From Acidobacteriota bacterium (GTDB lineage: Bacteria > Acidobacteriota > Terriglobia > Acidiferrales > UBA7541), in NCBI GenBank assembly GCA_013289825.1, contig JABCZF010000006.1, positions 1-64,000 of the forward strand: 64,000 nt of DNA, read 5' to 3'. The notes under the pieces are model-generated. The model was not told the origin of the DNA and did no database searches. It saw only the letters and a program-made list of their open reading frames with translations. Below, one piece after another: positions 18,115 to 27,203 of this stretch; the first letter of the stretch is position 1; each line of letters opens with the position of its first letter. A program made the position numbers and the translations under genes.

Positions 18115-19554
18115 CTACAAACTCTGGACCTGTTTGGCCACGGCATCGAGAACGCGCTGCGTCGTTTGTTGATTCGACGTCTCGCAATAAACGCGAAGAA
18201 GATGCTCCGTGCCGGAGGCGCGAACCAGCAGCCAGCCAATTTCGCCGAGATAGACTTTGATGCCGTCCATGTCCTCGCGGCGCGGGATGGGCCAGTCCAG
18301 AAAGCGAGTTAGCTTGCTGTCGGAGAAGTATGTGACGGCTTTTTGTTTTTGATCCGGCGTAACATCGAGATCCACACGACCGTAATGGAATTCGCCGAAC
18401 TCGGCGTAAAGCGTGCGGAGCATGTCGCCGAGCGATTTGCCGTGCCAGGCCATCAGTTCGGCGAGAAATAGCGCGCAAACCGTGGCATCGCGCTCGGGCA
18501 GGTAGAGGCTCGTGCCGATTCCGCCGCTCTCTTCGCCGCCGATCAAAATGTCTTGTTCTAGCATAAGTTCGCAAATGTATTTGAAGCCTATGGGCACTTC
18601 GTGGAGCTTGCGGCCGAATTTGGCGGCAAGTTTGTCGATGAGCTTGGTGACGGAAAATGTTTTTGCGATGTCGCCGGGGAGATTGCGAGTACCTGCGAGG
18701 TGCCAGACGAGAAGCGCAAAAATCTGATGCGGGTTGACGAACGAGCCGTCGCGATCAACCGCTCCGATGCGGTCTCCATCGCCATCCGCGCACAGGCCGG
18801 CATCATATTTGCCGGCGAGCACGGCCTCCTGGAGAGGCGCGATGTGCGGCGGAATCGGTTCCGGGTGCACGCCGCCGAAGCGCGGGTCGCGTGTGCTCCG
18901 AATTTCGTCGCAAGCGATGCCGTTGCGCGCAAACAGCGCTGGCAGCAGACCGCTTGCGGAGCCATGCATGGGGTCGGAGACAAACCGTAGCTTTCGGTCG
19001 TGCAACCGCTTCCAGTCGATCAGTTTCTCGACGGTGTCGAGGTACGGAGCGCGCGGCTCAAGCGACTGAATCAATTCTTTCCGGGGAGGGAGGGGGGTTA
19101 CGGCGTTCTTTTGAACTTCGGCAAGTTCGATCTCGATTTGCGCGACGATGGACGGTAGTGCGCTGCTGCCGTAGCTCGCTTTGTACTTGATGCCGTTCCA
19201 TTGGTAGGGGTTGTGGCTCGCCGTAATGAGGATGCCGCCTGCGGCCGCGCGCTGGCGAACGAGCAGCGAAATTGCCGGAGTTGGGCAGGGTTTATCCGCC
19301 AGCCATACCTGCGTACCAGTCGCGGCGATCACTTCAGCGACGGCCGCTGCCACGCTATCGGAGGCAAAGCGGTGGTCGTAGCCTACCAGCACGCCCTTGC
19401 GCGCGTCCTCGTGGCGCACGACATATCGGGCAATGCCCTGGGCCACAATGCGCGCGTTAGCAAAAGTGAAGCCTTCGGCGATAACGTCGCGCCAGCCGTC
19501 CGTTCCAAATTTAATCGCAGTCATAGGAGCCAAAGGAAGTATACGCGAAGCCAT
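18115..19554 (-). CDS. Phosphomannomutase/phosphoglucomutase
   Basis: 479 residues; a second ATG at 19524 (MTAIKFGTDGWR) would give a tighter family start. It interconverts hexose 6- and 1-phosphates. Active-site motifs: GGILITASHNPYQWNGIK with the phosphoserine, GLCADGDGDRIGAVD with the metal-binding aspartates, GGEESGGIGTS for sugar binding, and LLVRASGTEHLLRVY for the phosphate loop. With manC and manA upstream it completes fructose 6-phosphate to GDP-mannose; mannose preference is inferred from that context, since these enzymes often use glucose too. Confidence 0.94.
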   Translation of the reverse strand: MASRILPLAPMTAIKFGTDGWRDVIAEGFTFANARIVAQGIARYVVRHEDARKGVLVGYDHRFASDSVAAAVAEVIAATGTQVWLADKPCPTPAISLLVRQRAAAGGILITASHNPYQWNGIKYKASYGSSALPSIVAQIEIELAEVQKNAVTPLPPRKELIQSLEPRAPYLDTVEKLIDWKRLHDRKLRFVSDPMHGSASGLLPALFARNGIACDEIRSTRDPRFGGVHPEPIPPHIAPLQEAVLAGKYDAGLCADGDGDRIGAVDRDGSFVNPHQIFALLVWHLAGTRNLPGDIAKTFSVTKLIDKLAAKFGRKLHEVPIGFKYICELMLEQDILIGGEESGGIGTSLYLPERDATVCALFLAELMAWHGKSLGDMLRTLYAEFGEFHYGRVDLDVTPDQKQKAVTYFSDSKLTRFLDWPIPRREDMDGIKVYLGEIGWLLVRASGTEHLLRVYCETSNQQTTQRVLDAVAKQVQSL

Positions 19555-19610
19555 ATAACCGCCAAACAGCCGGATTGGACTGATTGGACTGAGGCCTCCA
19601 GAAAACGCTG

Positions 19611-20723
19611 TTACAAAAGCTTGGAGAGCTTTCTCACTTCGAGAGACTTTACAATTTTGGCGACGTCCTGGGCCCGGTCGCGGGGGACGATGAGAAGGGC
19701 GTCGGGAGTTTCGACGACAATCAGGTCGCGGACGCCAAGGGCGGCGACGAATTTCGTAGGGCTATACAGGAAATTGCCGGAGGCGTCGTGAGTGTGCCCG
19801 GGGCCAGCCAAGACGTTTTCGCCGGATCGTTTGGCGAGGAGTTCGTAGACGGCGGCCCACGAGCCGATATCGCTCCAGCCAACTTCCGCGGGAATGACGA
19901 AGACCCGCGGCGGACCTTCCTGGCGCGTGGCGTTTTCGAGAATGGCGTAGTCGACGGAAATATTTTCGAGTTTGGGATAGATGGCTCGCAGGCGGCGCTC
20001 GTAGGTTTTTTTGCCGATAAGCTCGGCGAGAGATTCGAGAGCTTCGTGCGTTTGCGGAAGAAAGCGCTTCAAATTCTCGAGAAATGTGGAAACACGCCAG
20101 AAAAACATCCCAGCGTTCCAGTGATAGTCGCCCGAGGCGACATATTGCTTGGCGAGTTCGAGCGACGGTTTTTCCGCAAAGCGGCGAACGGCGAACGCGG
20201 GAAAGCCGACGGGTCCGACCGCGTCGCCGTAGCGCTCGACGTAGCCGAAGCCGGTGTCCGGTCGCGTCGGAGGAATGCCCAGAACGATCAAGTGTCCGGG
20301 CTCGCGCGCCAGTTTGAGGGCGGCACCCACGATTTTCGAGTATTTGTCCGGTTGCGCGATGAAATGATCAGCAGGCAGCACGGCCATCAGCGCATCGCCC
20401 ATTGCGGCGTGGCGCACATGAACGGCGGCCAGAGCGATGGCGGCAGCCGTGTTGCGACCGATCGGCTCGGCCAAAACGCGTTTGCGCGCAGGGGCCGGAA
20501 GTTGTTTTTTGACGGCAGCGGTTTGCTCGGCATTGGTGACGGTCCAAATGCGGCTGGCCGGCAGAAGCGGGCGCAAGCGCGCGACCGTCTGCCGAAGCAT
20601 AGTGTCTTTGCCGATGATGTTGAGAAGCTGTTTGGGCGTGCGCATTCGACTGCGCGGCCAAAAGCGCGTCCCGCGCCCTCCAGCCAGGATGACCGCGTGA
20701 GTTTGAAGTTTTTCACTGGCCAT
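19611..20723 (-). CDS. manC: Mannose-1-phosphate guanylyltransferase
   Basis: 370 residues, a nucleotidyltransferase without the C-terminal isomerase domain of long ManC proteins. It makes GDP-mannose from mannose 1-phosphate and GTP. Motifs: VILAGGRGTRFWPRSR and TPKQLL at the N-terminus, EPIGRNTAAAIALAA, VLPADHFI, and FGYVERYG; the C-terminal region has a left-handed helix-like part. It sits between manA and the mutase, all on the minus strand. GDP-mannose feeds polysaccharide, lipopolysaccharide or mannosylation pathways; none of those is visible here. Confidence 0.95.
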   Translation of the reverse strand: MASEKLQTHAVILAGGRGTRFWPRSRMRTPKQLLNIIGKDTMLRQTVARLRPLLPASRIWTVTNAEQTAAVKKQLPAPARKRVLAEPIGRNTAAAIALAAVHVRHAAMGDALMAVLPADHFIAQPDKYSKIVGAALKLAREPGHLIVLGIPPTRPDTGFGYVERYGDAVGPVGFPAFAVRRFAEKPSLELAKQYVASGDYHWNAGMFFWRVSTFLENLKRFLPQTHEALESLAELIGKKTYERRLRAIYPKLENISVDYAILENATRQEGPPRVFVIPAEVGWSDIGSWAAVYELLAKRSGENVLAGPGHTHDASGNFLYSPTKFVAALGVRDLIVVETPDALLIVPRDRAQDVAKIVKSLEVRKLSKLL

Positions 20724-20730
20724 CGGTATT

Positions 20731-21792
20731 CTACTTTCCTAACTCATGTTTCGGGTTGCTGGGGGAGGCTACGAGCAAACGCGTTTTCGAATTCGGATAG
20801 TAGCCGCGGCTCCCGCATTGCGCCGGGATGAACCAGCACTCTCCCTGCTTGTATGAAAATTGGCCCACGAGGCTTTTTCCGGTCACCTCACACGGAGTGG
20901 AAGACCAGCCAATCCCTCCTTCACCCTCTAGAAATACCCACAAACTGAATCGCTCGGAGGGCTTCGGAATCATTCTCATGTGGATTCGCTGGCCAAATTC
21001 AAACGTCGATGCAGAGAAGTACGGGCAGTCGACTAAGAATTCGCCAACCTTCTTCTTGCGGATTAGCAGCGGGCGAGGCGCTACCTTTCCGCCAGCATCA
21101 GAGTTGAAGTTCATAACATCCAAAGCCTTTCGGACGTGAAGCTCACGTGGTTTACCGTTGCCATCGCAGCGGTCGTAGTCGTAGATGCGATAGGTGAGGT
21201 CGGAGTATTCCTGCACTTCGCAAATCACCATTTGGGGGCCAATGGTGTGTGGCATTCCGGCGGGAATGAAGAAAGTATCGCCCGCGTGAGCTCCGTGCGA
21301 TTGCAAGAGATCTTCCAGCGTGTGATCAGCAAGCGCAGCGAGAAGTTTCTCTTTGCTTGCACCTGGCTTTAGTCCTGCGAGTAATCGCGCACCAGGCTCG
21401 GCTGAAACGACGTACCACATCTCAGTCTTCCCGCGACCGCCGGCGGCCGCTTCGTGCGCGGCGGCGTAGGTGTCATCCGGATGAACTTGTATGGAAAGTT
21501 TGTCGGCGGGGAAAATGAACTTCAGGAGAAGCGGGAAGTCCGCTACGCCTGCAAATTCTGCGCCACGCCACGCGCTGGTCATCTCTTTCCAGGCCTGGCC
21601 GAGCGTCTGTTCCGTGAACGGGCCGTTGGCGATTCGGCAATCAACGCCCGTCAGCCAGGCTTCACCAATCAGCGGATGGAGGTCGCGCATTTCCGGGAAA
21701 AGTGGCGCCAGGGAGTGCGAGCCCCACAAGCGCTCGGAAAAGACCGGCTCGATGCGGAAGGGCTCAGGGCTTACCGGAACAGTGTTTACCAT
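20731..21792 (-). CDS. manA: Mannose-6-phosphate isomerase, class I
   Basis: 353 residues. It converts fructose 6-phosphate and mannose 6-phosphate with a zinc in a cupin fold. Motifs: LLLKFIFPADKLSIQVHPDD with zinc-binding Gln and His, KTEMWYVV with the metal glutamate, and DTFFIPAGMPHTIG with the last histidine; EYSDLTYRIYDYDR follows as in the family. Seven bases separate it from manC, and its start codon directly abuts the aminotransferase stop, so it is part of one transcript. Confidence 0.95.
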   Translation of the reverse strand: MVNTVPVSPEPFRIEPVFSERLWGSHSLAPLFPEMRDLHPLIGEAWLTGVDCRIANGPFTEQTLGQAWKEMTSAWRGAEFAGVADFPLLLKFIFPADKLSIQVHPDDTYAAAHEAAAGGRGKTEMWYVVSAEPGARLLAGLKPGASKEKLLAALADHTLEDLLQSHGAHAGDTFFIPAGMPHTIGPQMVICEVQEYSDLTYRIYDYDRCDGNGKPRELHVRKALDVMNFNSDAGGKVAPRPLLIRKKKVGEFLVDCPYFSASTFEFGQRIHMRMIPKPSERFSLWVFLEGEGGIGWSSTPCEVTGKSLVGQFSYKQGECWFIPAQCGSRGYYPNSKTRLLVASPSNPKHELGK

Positions 21793-22995
21793 CTAGGCCG
21801 CAGCTTGGACACGGGTGAAAAAGCGCTCGAGACGGCGCAATCCTTCGTCAATGCGTTCGATGGACGTCGCGTAGGAGAGGCGCAAGTAACCCGGCGCGCC
21901 GAAGCCCTCGCCCGCGACCAATGCAACGCGCGCTTGATCGAGCAGCAGCTTGGCGAGTTCCGCAGTATCTTTCGCGATGGCGTGGCCGTTTTCGCGGTTC
22001 GAGAGATGCGCCGCGACGTTCGGGAACGCGTAGAACGCGCCGCCCGGCATTTCGCATTTCACACCGGGAATGGCGTTCAAGCCTTCCACGATGCGCTTTC
22101 TGCGCCGGTCATATTCCGCGAGCATTACCGGCACCGAGTCCATCGAGCCGCGCATGGCCTCGAGCGCCGCATATTGTGCAATCGAAGTTGCGTTGGACGT
22201 CGACTGACTCTGCAATTTGGTCAAAGCCTGAATGAGTTCCGCAGGCGCCAGCGTGTAGCCGATCCGCCAACCGGTCATCGCAAATGTTTTGGAGACCGAG
22301 CCGATAATAATGACATGGTTCTTCGATTCCGGCGCGCTGGCGATCGAGAACGGTTTGTGGGGCTCATAAGTAAAATGCGAATAACACTCGTCGCCCATCA
22401 ACCAGACGTTGTGCTTTTTGCACACGGCAAGGATGCGCGCGTACTCATCAGGAGGGACGACCCCCCCGGTCGGATTGCTGGGCGAATTGAGAATCAAGAG
22501 TTTTGTCTTCGGGGTAATGGCCTTTTCAATGGCAGCCGCTTTGACGCTGAAACCGTCTTCCGGTCGCGTCTGGACATAAACCGGCGTGCCTCCCACGTAC
22601 TTGACGATGTCCGGAAAACTCACCCAATACGGCGCGGGAATAATGACCTCGTCACCGGCCTCGACCAGCACGCTCATCACGTTAAATATCCCGTGCTTCC
22701 CGCCGACGGTGACGATCGACTCCTTCGCTGCGTAATCCGAGCCAAGCTCCCTCTTGTGCCATGCGCAAATCGCTTCGCGCAGCGGCATGATTCCGCCCGT
22801 AGGCGTGTACTTGGTCTTGTTTCCCTCGATGGCCGCAATCGCTGCCTTCTTGACGTGATCCGGAGTCGGAAAATCCGGCTCGCCCGGTCCGAAATCAGCG
22901 ATGTCCACGCCCTGCGATTTCAGCCGGTCAGCTTCAGCAATGACCGCCGCTGTCGGCGAGATTTGTATGCGGTTGATGCGTTCGGTGAGTTGCAC
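21793..22995 (-). CDS. Class I pyridoxal-phosphate aminotransferase (aspartate type)
   Basis: 400 residues from a GTG with AGGAG seven bases upstream. Fold-type I aminotransferase: GEPDFPTPDHV near the start, LNSPSNPTGGV, DECYSHFTYE, and GSVSKTFAMTGWRIGY with the PLP-binding lysine. The Arg that binds the substrate carboxylate is in APGYLRLSYA. Most similar in motif pattern to thermophilic-type aspartate/prephenate aminotransferases. It is the first gene of the GDP-mannose run, with no gap before manA; the metabolic link is unclear. Confidence 0.94.
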   Translation of the reverse strand: MQLTERINRIQISPTAAVIAEADRLKSQGVDIADFGPGEPDFPTPDHVKKAAIAAIEGNKTKYTPTGGIMPLREAICAWHKRELGSDYAAKESIVTVGGKHGIFNVMSVLVEAGDEVIIPAPYWVSFPDIVKYVGGTPVYVQTRPEDGFSVKAAAIEKAITPKTKLLILNSPSNPTGGVVPPDEYARILAVCKKHNVWLMGDECYSHFTYEPHKPFSIASAPESKNHVIIIGSVSKTFAMTGWRIGYTLAPAELIQALTKLQSQSTSNATSIAQYAALEAMRGSMDSVPVMLAEYDRRRKRIVEGLNAIPGVKCEMPGGAFYAFPNVAAHLSNRENGHAIAKDTAELAKLLLDQARVALVAGEGFGAPGYLRLSYATSIERIDEGLRRLERFFTRVQAAA

Positions 22996-23087
22996 TGCTT
23001 TCTCCTCGTGGGACAGGCACTAGCCTGTCTCTTTCGTTAGCTTGTGTCGCCCGTCTCGTTGCCGCCCATCTGAGCCCACAAGATTGT

Positions 23088-23570
23088 TTACAAAAGTTTC
23101 GCCCGTAACCGCTGCTCTACTTCCGGCGGCACGAGATCTTTCAAGGGCCCGCCAAGCTGCGCAATCTCCCGCACCAGCTTCGAGCTCAAGTAACTATACG
23201 ATTCGCCAGGAAGCATGAATACCGTCTCCAGCCGCGGTTCAAGTTTCCGGTTCATCAAAGCCATTTGCAGCTCGTATTCGTAATCGGAGATCGCGCGAAT
23301 CCCGCGCAGAATCACCCCCGCGCCGCGCTTGCGCGCATAATCAACGAGCAACCCGTGGAACACGTCCACTTCCACTCCCGGCCATTTCTGCGTCACTTCG
23401 CGCAGCATCTCGACACGCTCCGGCACCGAAAAGAGCGGCTGCTTCTCGGCATTGTTCAACACCGCGACAATCACCAGGTCAAACATCTTCTCCCCGCGCT
23501 CGATCAAGTCGAGGTGGCCGTTGGTAACCGGGTCAAAGGACCCGGGGTAGATGGCGATAGATGTCTTCAT
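23088..23570 (-). CDS. coaD: Phosphopantetheine adenylyltransferase
   Basis: 160 residues, exact family size. It adenylates 4'-phosphopantetheine in coenzyme A synthesis. Motifs: IYPGSFDPVTNGHLDLIERG with the T/HxGH nucleotide-binding motif, GILRGIRAISDYEYELQMALMNRKL with the phosphate-binding residues, and SYSYLSSKLVREIAQLGG near the end. It lies upstream of the aminotransferase on the same strand, separated by 92 bases. Confidence 0.97.
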   Translation of the reverse strand: MKTSIAIYPGSFDPVTNGHLDLIERGEKMFDLVIVAVLNNAEKQPLFSVPERVEMLREVTQKWPGVEVDVFHGLLVDYARKRGAGVILRGIRAISDYEYELQMALMNRKLEPRLETVFMLPGESYSYLSSKLVREIAQLGGPLKDLVPPEVEQRLRAKLL

Positions 23571-23776
23571 GGACGCCCGATCAATTTCCTTATTCTAACT
23601 CACTCCGGGAAACGGGCGCGCCCGAAAGTTTGCCTCCCCGGCGCGCTGCTCAATTTCGCCCTGCAGATTTTCGCTTCGCGCCAGAGAGTGACTGTGACAG
23701 TATCCTCCTTGCCGCACTGCGGGCGAAGCGATCCCGGACTGTTTTTGCTGGCCATTTCAAAAGGAGTCTCGAAAAC

Positions 23777-25861
23777 ATGGTTTCTGGCCCCTCGATGCGC
23801 GGTCTCTGTTTGTTGGGTGCTTTAATGTCATCTCCACTGGTCAATGCACAGGAGCAGCCTCTCCTCTACCTGATGCCAGTTCCCGCGAGCGTCCAAATTG
23901 GCACGGGCCGGCTACTGGTGGACTCCAAATTTTCCGTCGCGTCCACCGGTTATACGGAGCCCCGGCTGGATCGTGCCCTCGAGCGGTTTCTCCTCCGGCT
24001 CTCCCGCCAGACGGCAATTCCGCTCTCGCGGAAGACCGGCAATTCCTCGAAAGCCAGCCTGGTCATCCACACCGACCACGCCAGCAAGGAAATTCAGGAA
24101 CTGGGTGAGGATGAGTCCTACCTCCTCGAAGTAACTGCCACCGGCGCAAAACTCAGCGCTGTCACGCCGCTCGGCACGCTGCACGGCCTCGAGACTTTTC
24201 TTCAACTGGTGGAGGTCTCACCCGACGGATTTGCCGCTCCGGCCGTCACCATCAACGACAAACCGCGGTTTCCTTGGCGCGGGCTGATGATCGATTCCGC
24301 GCGCCACTTCGTTCCTCTCGATGTGCTCAAAAGAAATATCGACGGCCTCGAAGCCGTCAAAATGAACGTCTTCCACTGGCACCTCTCCGAAAACCAGGGG
24401 TTCCGCGTCGAAAGCAAAAAATTTCCCAAGCTCCACGAGGGCGGTTCCGACGGCCTCTACTACACGCAGGAGGAAGTCCATGACCTGATCGAGTACGCGC
24501 GCGAACGCGGCATCCGCGTGGTTCCAGAGTTCGACGTGCCCGGCCACAGCACGGCATGGTTTGTCGGCTATCCAGAACTCGCCAGCGGTCCAGGCCCCTA
24601 CGAAATCGAAAGAAAATGGGGCGTCTTCGATCCCGCCTTCGATCCCACAAACGAACGAACCTACAAATTTCTCGATCAATTTATCGCCGAGATGGCGAAA
24701 CTCTTCCCCGATCATTTTTTCCACGTGGGCGGCGATGAAGTAAATGGAAAGCAGTGGGACACCAACGCCAAGATTCAGGAATTCATCAAGGCGCACGGCT
24801 TGAAGAACAATCAAGGCCTGCAATCGTATTTCAACAAACGGCTGGAACCCATCGTGAGCAAGCACGGCAAAAGCATGGTCGGCTGGGATGAGGTTCTCGA
24901 TCCGGCTCTGCCAAAAGATATCGTCATCCAGTCATGGCGCGGGCCCGACTCGCTCGCGGCAGCGGCCAAGCAAGGCTTTCGCGGCATTCTCTCCAACGGT
25001 TACTACCTCGATCTGGGATGGTCAGCGGCCCGCCACTATGCGGTGGACCCGCTAAGCGGCGCAGCCGCGAATCTCGCTCCCGAAGAAAAAGCGCGAATCC
25101 TCGGCGGAGAATCCTGCATGTGGGCAGAATACATCAATCCGGAAAATATCGATTCGCGCATCTGGCCGCGAAACGCTGCGATCGCCGAACGCCTGTGGTC
25201 CCCGCCGGAAGTGACGGACCCCGCTTCCATGCACACACGCATGGAGGCACTCGCCGATCGGCTGGAATGGCTCGGCCTCACGCACAAGTCCTATCATCGT
25301 CAGATGCTCCAGCGCATCGCCGGCCCGAGCACCCCGGAAGAATTTGTTGCGCTCACCACGCTCGCCAGCCTAGTCGAGCCGGTGAAAGATTACACCCGAG
25401 AGGAGACCGCGACCGCCGAGCCCACCAGTGCCACGCCCTTGAACCGTGTCGTAGACGCAGTTCCACTTGAAAGCGCGACCGCCCGCCATTTCGCGGAATT
25501 GGTTGGCAAGTTTCTTGCAGCCTCTTGCCATGACCCTGCCGCGGACGCGCGATTGCGGGCCCAGCTTACCGCCTGGCGTGAAAACGACGCCAAGCTCCAG
25601 CCGCTTGCCCAACGATCATTCCTGGTGAAAGAAGTCTCCGCCACTTCTCGGGACCTCTCGACGCTGGCAGCGGTGGGTCTGCTAGCTTTGGATTTCGTCA
25701 CCAAGGGCCAACGACCGCCGGAGGATTGGAAAGCACAACAGCTCGCCGTTCTAGAGCAGATACAAAAACCGAAAGGCCAGCTCTTGCTGATGCCAACTCC
25801 GGCCATTCAGAAACTAGTGGAGGCCGCTTCTGCTGGCGGAACCTGTTCTTCATCGAGCTAA
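23777..25861 (+). CDS. GH20 beta-N-acetylhexosaminidase, secreted
   Basis: 694 residues from ATG 23777, chosen because AAGGAG lies ten bases upstream and a signal peptide (about residues 3-23, GLCLLGALMSSPLVNAQ) follows. The GH20b N-terminal domain covers about 27-150, then the (beta/alpha)8 GH20 domain begins at RFPWRGLMIDSARHFVP. The catalytic Asp320-Glu321 pair is in HVGGDEVNGKQW. The substrate is expected to be terminal N-acetylhexosamine of chitin oligomers or glycans; the retaining mechanism uses the substrate acetamide. A helical C-terminal part of about 150 residues is not recognised. Divergent from coaD. Confidence 0.95.
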   Translation: MVSGPSMRGLCLLGALMSSPLVNAQEQPLLYLMPVPASVQIGTGRLLVDSKFSVASTGYTEPRLDRALERFLLRLSRQTAIPLSRKTGNSSKASLVIHTDHASKEIQELGEDESYLLEVTATGAKLSAVTPLGTLHGLETFLQLVEVSPDGFAAPAVTINDKPRFPWRGLMIDSARHFVPLDVLKRNIDGLEAVKMNVFHWHLSENQGFRVESKKFPKLHEGGSDGLYYTQEEVHDLIEYARERGIRVVPEFDVPGHSTAWFVGYPELASGPGPYEIERKWGVFDPAFDPTNERTYKFLDQFIAEMAKLFPDHFFHVGGDEVNGKQWDTNAKIQEFIKAHGLKNNQGLQSYFNKRLEPIVSKHGKSMVGWDEVLDPALPKDIVIQSWRGPDSLAAAAKQGFRGILSNGYYLDLGWSAARHYAVDPLSGAAANLAPEEKARILGGESCMWAEYINPENIDSRIWPRNAAIAERLWSPPEVTDPASMHTRMEALADRLEWLGLTHKSYHRQMLQRIAGPSTPEEFVALTTLASLVEPVKDYTREETATAEPTSATPLNRVVDAVPLESATARHFAELVGKFLAASCHDPAADARLRAQLTAWRENDAKLQPLAQRSFLVKEVSATSRDLSTLAAVGLLALDFVTKGQRPPEDWKAQQLAVLEQIQKPKGQLLLMPTPAIQKLVEAASAGGTCSSSS

Positions 25862-25882
25862 CAGGCATCGCCGAAACACGCT

Positions 25883-25909
25883 GTAGGGGCGGGGTTTGCT
25901 CCGCCGGCG
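25883..25909 (+). repeat. Palindromic GTAGGGGC repeat (member 1)
   Basis: GTAGGGGCGGGG, a TTTGCT centre, then CCGCC: an imperfect hairpin located between the hexosaminidase and phosphoesterase genes. Related copies occur at 29736, 32965 and about 38424. Confidence 0.6.
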
Positions 25910-25913
25910 TGGG

Positions 25914-26936
25914 CTAGATTGCAGGGACCGCATGGTGAGGACACTCGCCGGAGCCAGAGTCTCTGAATGTCTGGCCCTCTTCCGGAACGAACTCCCACTT
26001 GTAACGCCCCGGCGTTAGCGTCAATTTGATAACGCCGTAAGTATCCGTATTCCGCACTTCACTATTAGCAATCGCAAAACCCAATGGATCGTGGCTACGC
26101 CCGCCCGTCCCCACCACGATCTCGCGAATCCCATTAGCTGCATCAGCGCGACCATCAGGGTCCTGCGGCGCAAAGCGCTCGTAGGAATGCTCGTGCCCGG
26201 CCAAAACCAAAGCGGCATGAGTCGCGTACAGATCCTGCCAAAGCACCTTCAATTCCGGATGGATCGCATGACTCTTAAATACGCCGCTACTGAACAAGGC
26301 GTGATGCCCAAAGGCAAGGATGCAAGCGTCGGGATGCTCCGCCAAGTCCTTGCGCAACCACTCCTCCTGAGGAGACCCCTTGCCACAACCGCCCAAATCC
26401 TTCGCGCCGCAATTCGTGTTCAAAGCAAGGATGTGCCAGGTCCCGAGATCAAAGCTGTAATAACCTCGGCCCACCGGACCCGCCTGCGCTCCCCAATACT
26501 GAAAATAAGCTGAGGCGGTCGGCTCTCCGTACTCATGATTCCCCAGTGCAGGCTTGGTGCGCCCCTTAAACTCTCCCCAGGTGGCCCCATAACAATTCTG
26601 AAATTCCGCCGCACTGCCCTGCTCATAAGCAAGATCTCCTGCGGCAAAGACCGTTCCCGGTATCTGTTCGATGAGCTTGGCGGTTGCGCGAGCTCCCCGC
26701 AAGTCCTTGCAGCCCGCAATATCGCCCGCGCCCACCAATATGAAGGCTTGTGCATCAGGAGGTGGTCCTGAAGGTGATGGGTCGAGTCGCTGCCGGACCG
26801 CTGCAGTTTGCGCCGATTGGGCACGGTCGGTAGGGCCCAGCGGGGCGAATAGCAGAAACAACCAAGCCGTCCGTTGCACCACGAACAGAGTCGAACTGAG
26901 ACGGCTGCCGGGTCCACTTCCGTTCAAGGTTCTCAT
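25914..26936 (-). CDS. Secreted calcineurin-type metallophosphoesterase
   Basis: 340 residues with a signal peptide (about 10-40). The phosphoesterase motifs are all present: VGAGDIAGCKD (GDx), FAAGDLAYEQGS (GDxxY), ALGNHEYG (GNHE), ILAFGHHALFSS and VLAGHEHSYER (GHxH). These bind a dinuclear metal centre and resemble the purple-acid/alkaline-phosphatase D-like branch. It probably hydrolyses phosphate esters outside the cytoplasm; substrate unknown. It faces the hexosaminidase gene with a palindromic repeat between the stops. Confidence 0.93.
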   Translation of the reverse strand: MRTLNGSGPGSRLSSTLFVVQRTAWLFLLFAPLGPTDRAQSAQTAAVRQRLDPSPSGPPPDAQAFILVGAGDIAGCKDLRGARATAKLIEQIPGTVFAAGDLAYEQGSAAEFQNCYGATWGEFKGRTKPALGNHEYGEPTASAYFQYWGAQAGPVGRGYYSFDLGTWHILALNTNCGAKDLGGCGKGSPQEEWLRKDLAEHPDACILAFGHHALFSSGVFKSHAIHPELKVLWQDLYATHAALVLAGHEHSYERFAPQDPDGRADAANGIREIVVGTGGRSHDPLGFAIANSEVRNTDTYGVIKLTLTPGRYKWEFVPEEGQTFRDSGSGECPHHAVPAI

Positions 26937-27039
26937 GTTCCCTTGGCTAGCCTATCACGAAGTGCAAGGGCCCCAATTATCGTTCGGCTGAGAGAATCGA
27001 CCGTGCGCTGCGAGATTTCGAACGTTCGCCGAAAATCGA

Positions 27040-27069
27040 TTGCAAGTCCGACTAAATTAGTCTTATTAT
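27040..27069 (+). promoter_or_regulatory. ISC promoter P1 with IscR type 1-like operator
   Basis: TTGCAA (27040-27045), 18 bp, TATTAT (27064-27069). Inside the spacer is GACTAAATTAGTC (27050-27062), a perfect 13-bp palindrome that fits the core GACT-RWWWY-AGTC of the published IscR type 1 site; the flanking bases fit less well. A protein bound there would block RNA polymerase, consistent with repression by the IscR encoded next. Confidence 0.72.
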
Positions 27070-27117
27070 AAGCCGCACGAAATAAAGGCTTTGGAGGTAA
27101 CCACGAGTCTGGCGAGT

Positions 27118-27167
27118 TTGACTTGGAGCGCAAAACAGAGTATTGTCTTATTGCGACCGATTCAGTC
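27118..27167 (+). promoter_or_regulatory. ISC promoter P2 with second IscR-like site
   Basis: TTGACT (27118-27123), 17 bp, TATTGT (27141-27146). Just beyond the expected start point is GACCGATTCAGTC (27155-27167), one base off the same core, embedded in the palindrome GCGAC-7-GTCGC. The leader to iscR is about 50 bases and then contains a CCTGCC-GGGG-GGCAGG hairpin (27174-27189). Confidence 0.65.
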
Positions 27168-27203
27168 GCATATCCTGCCGGGGGGCAGGAATCAGAGCCG
27201 GAA

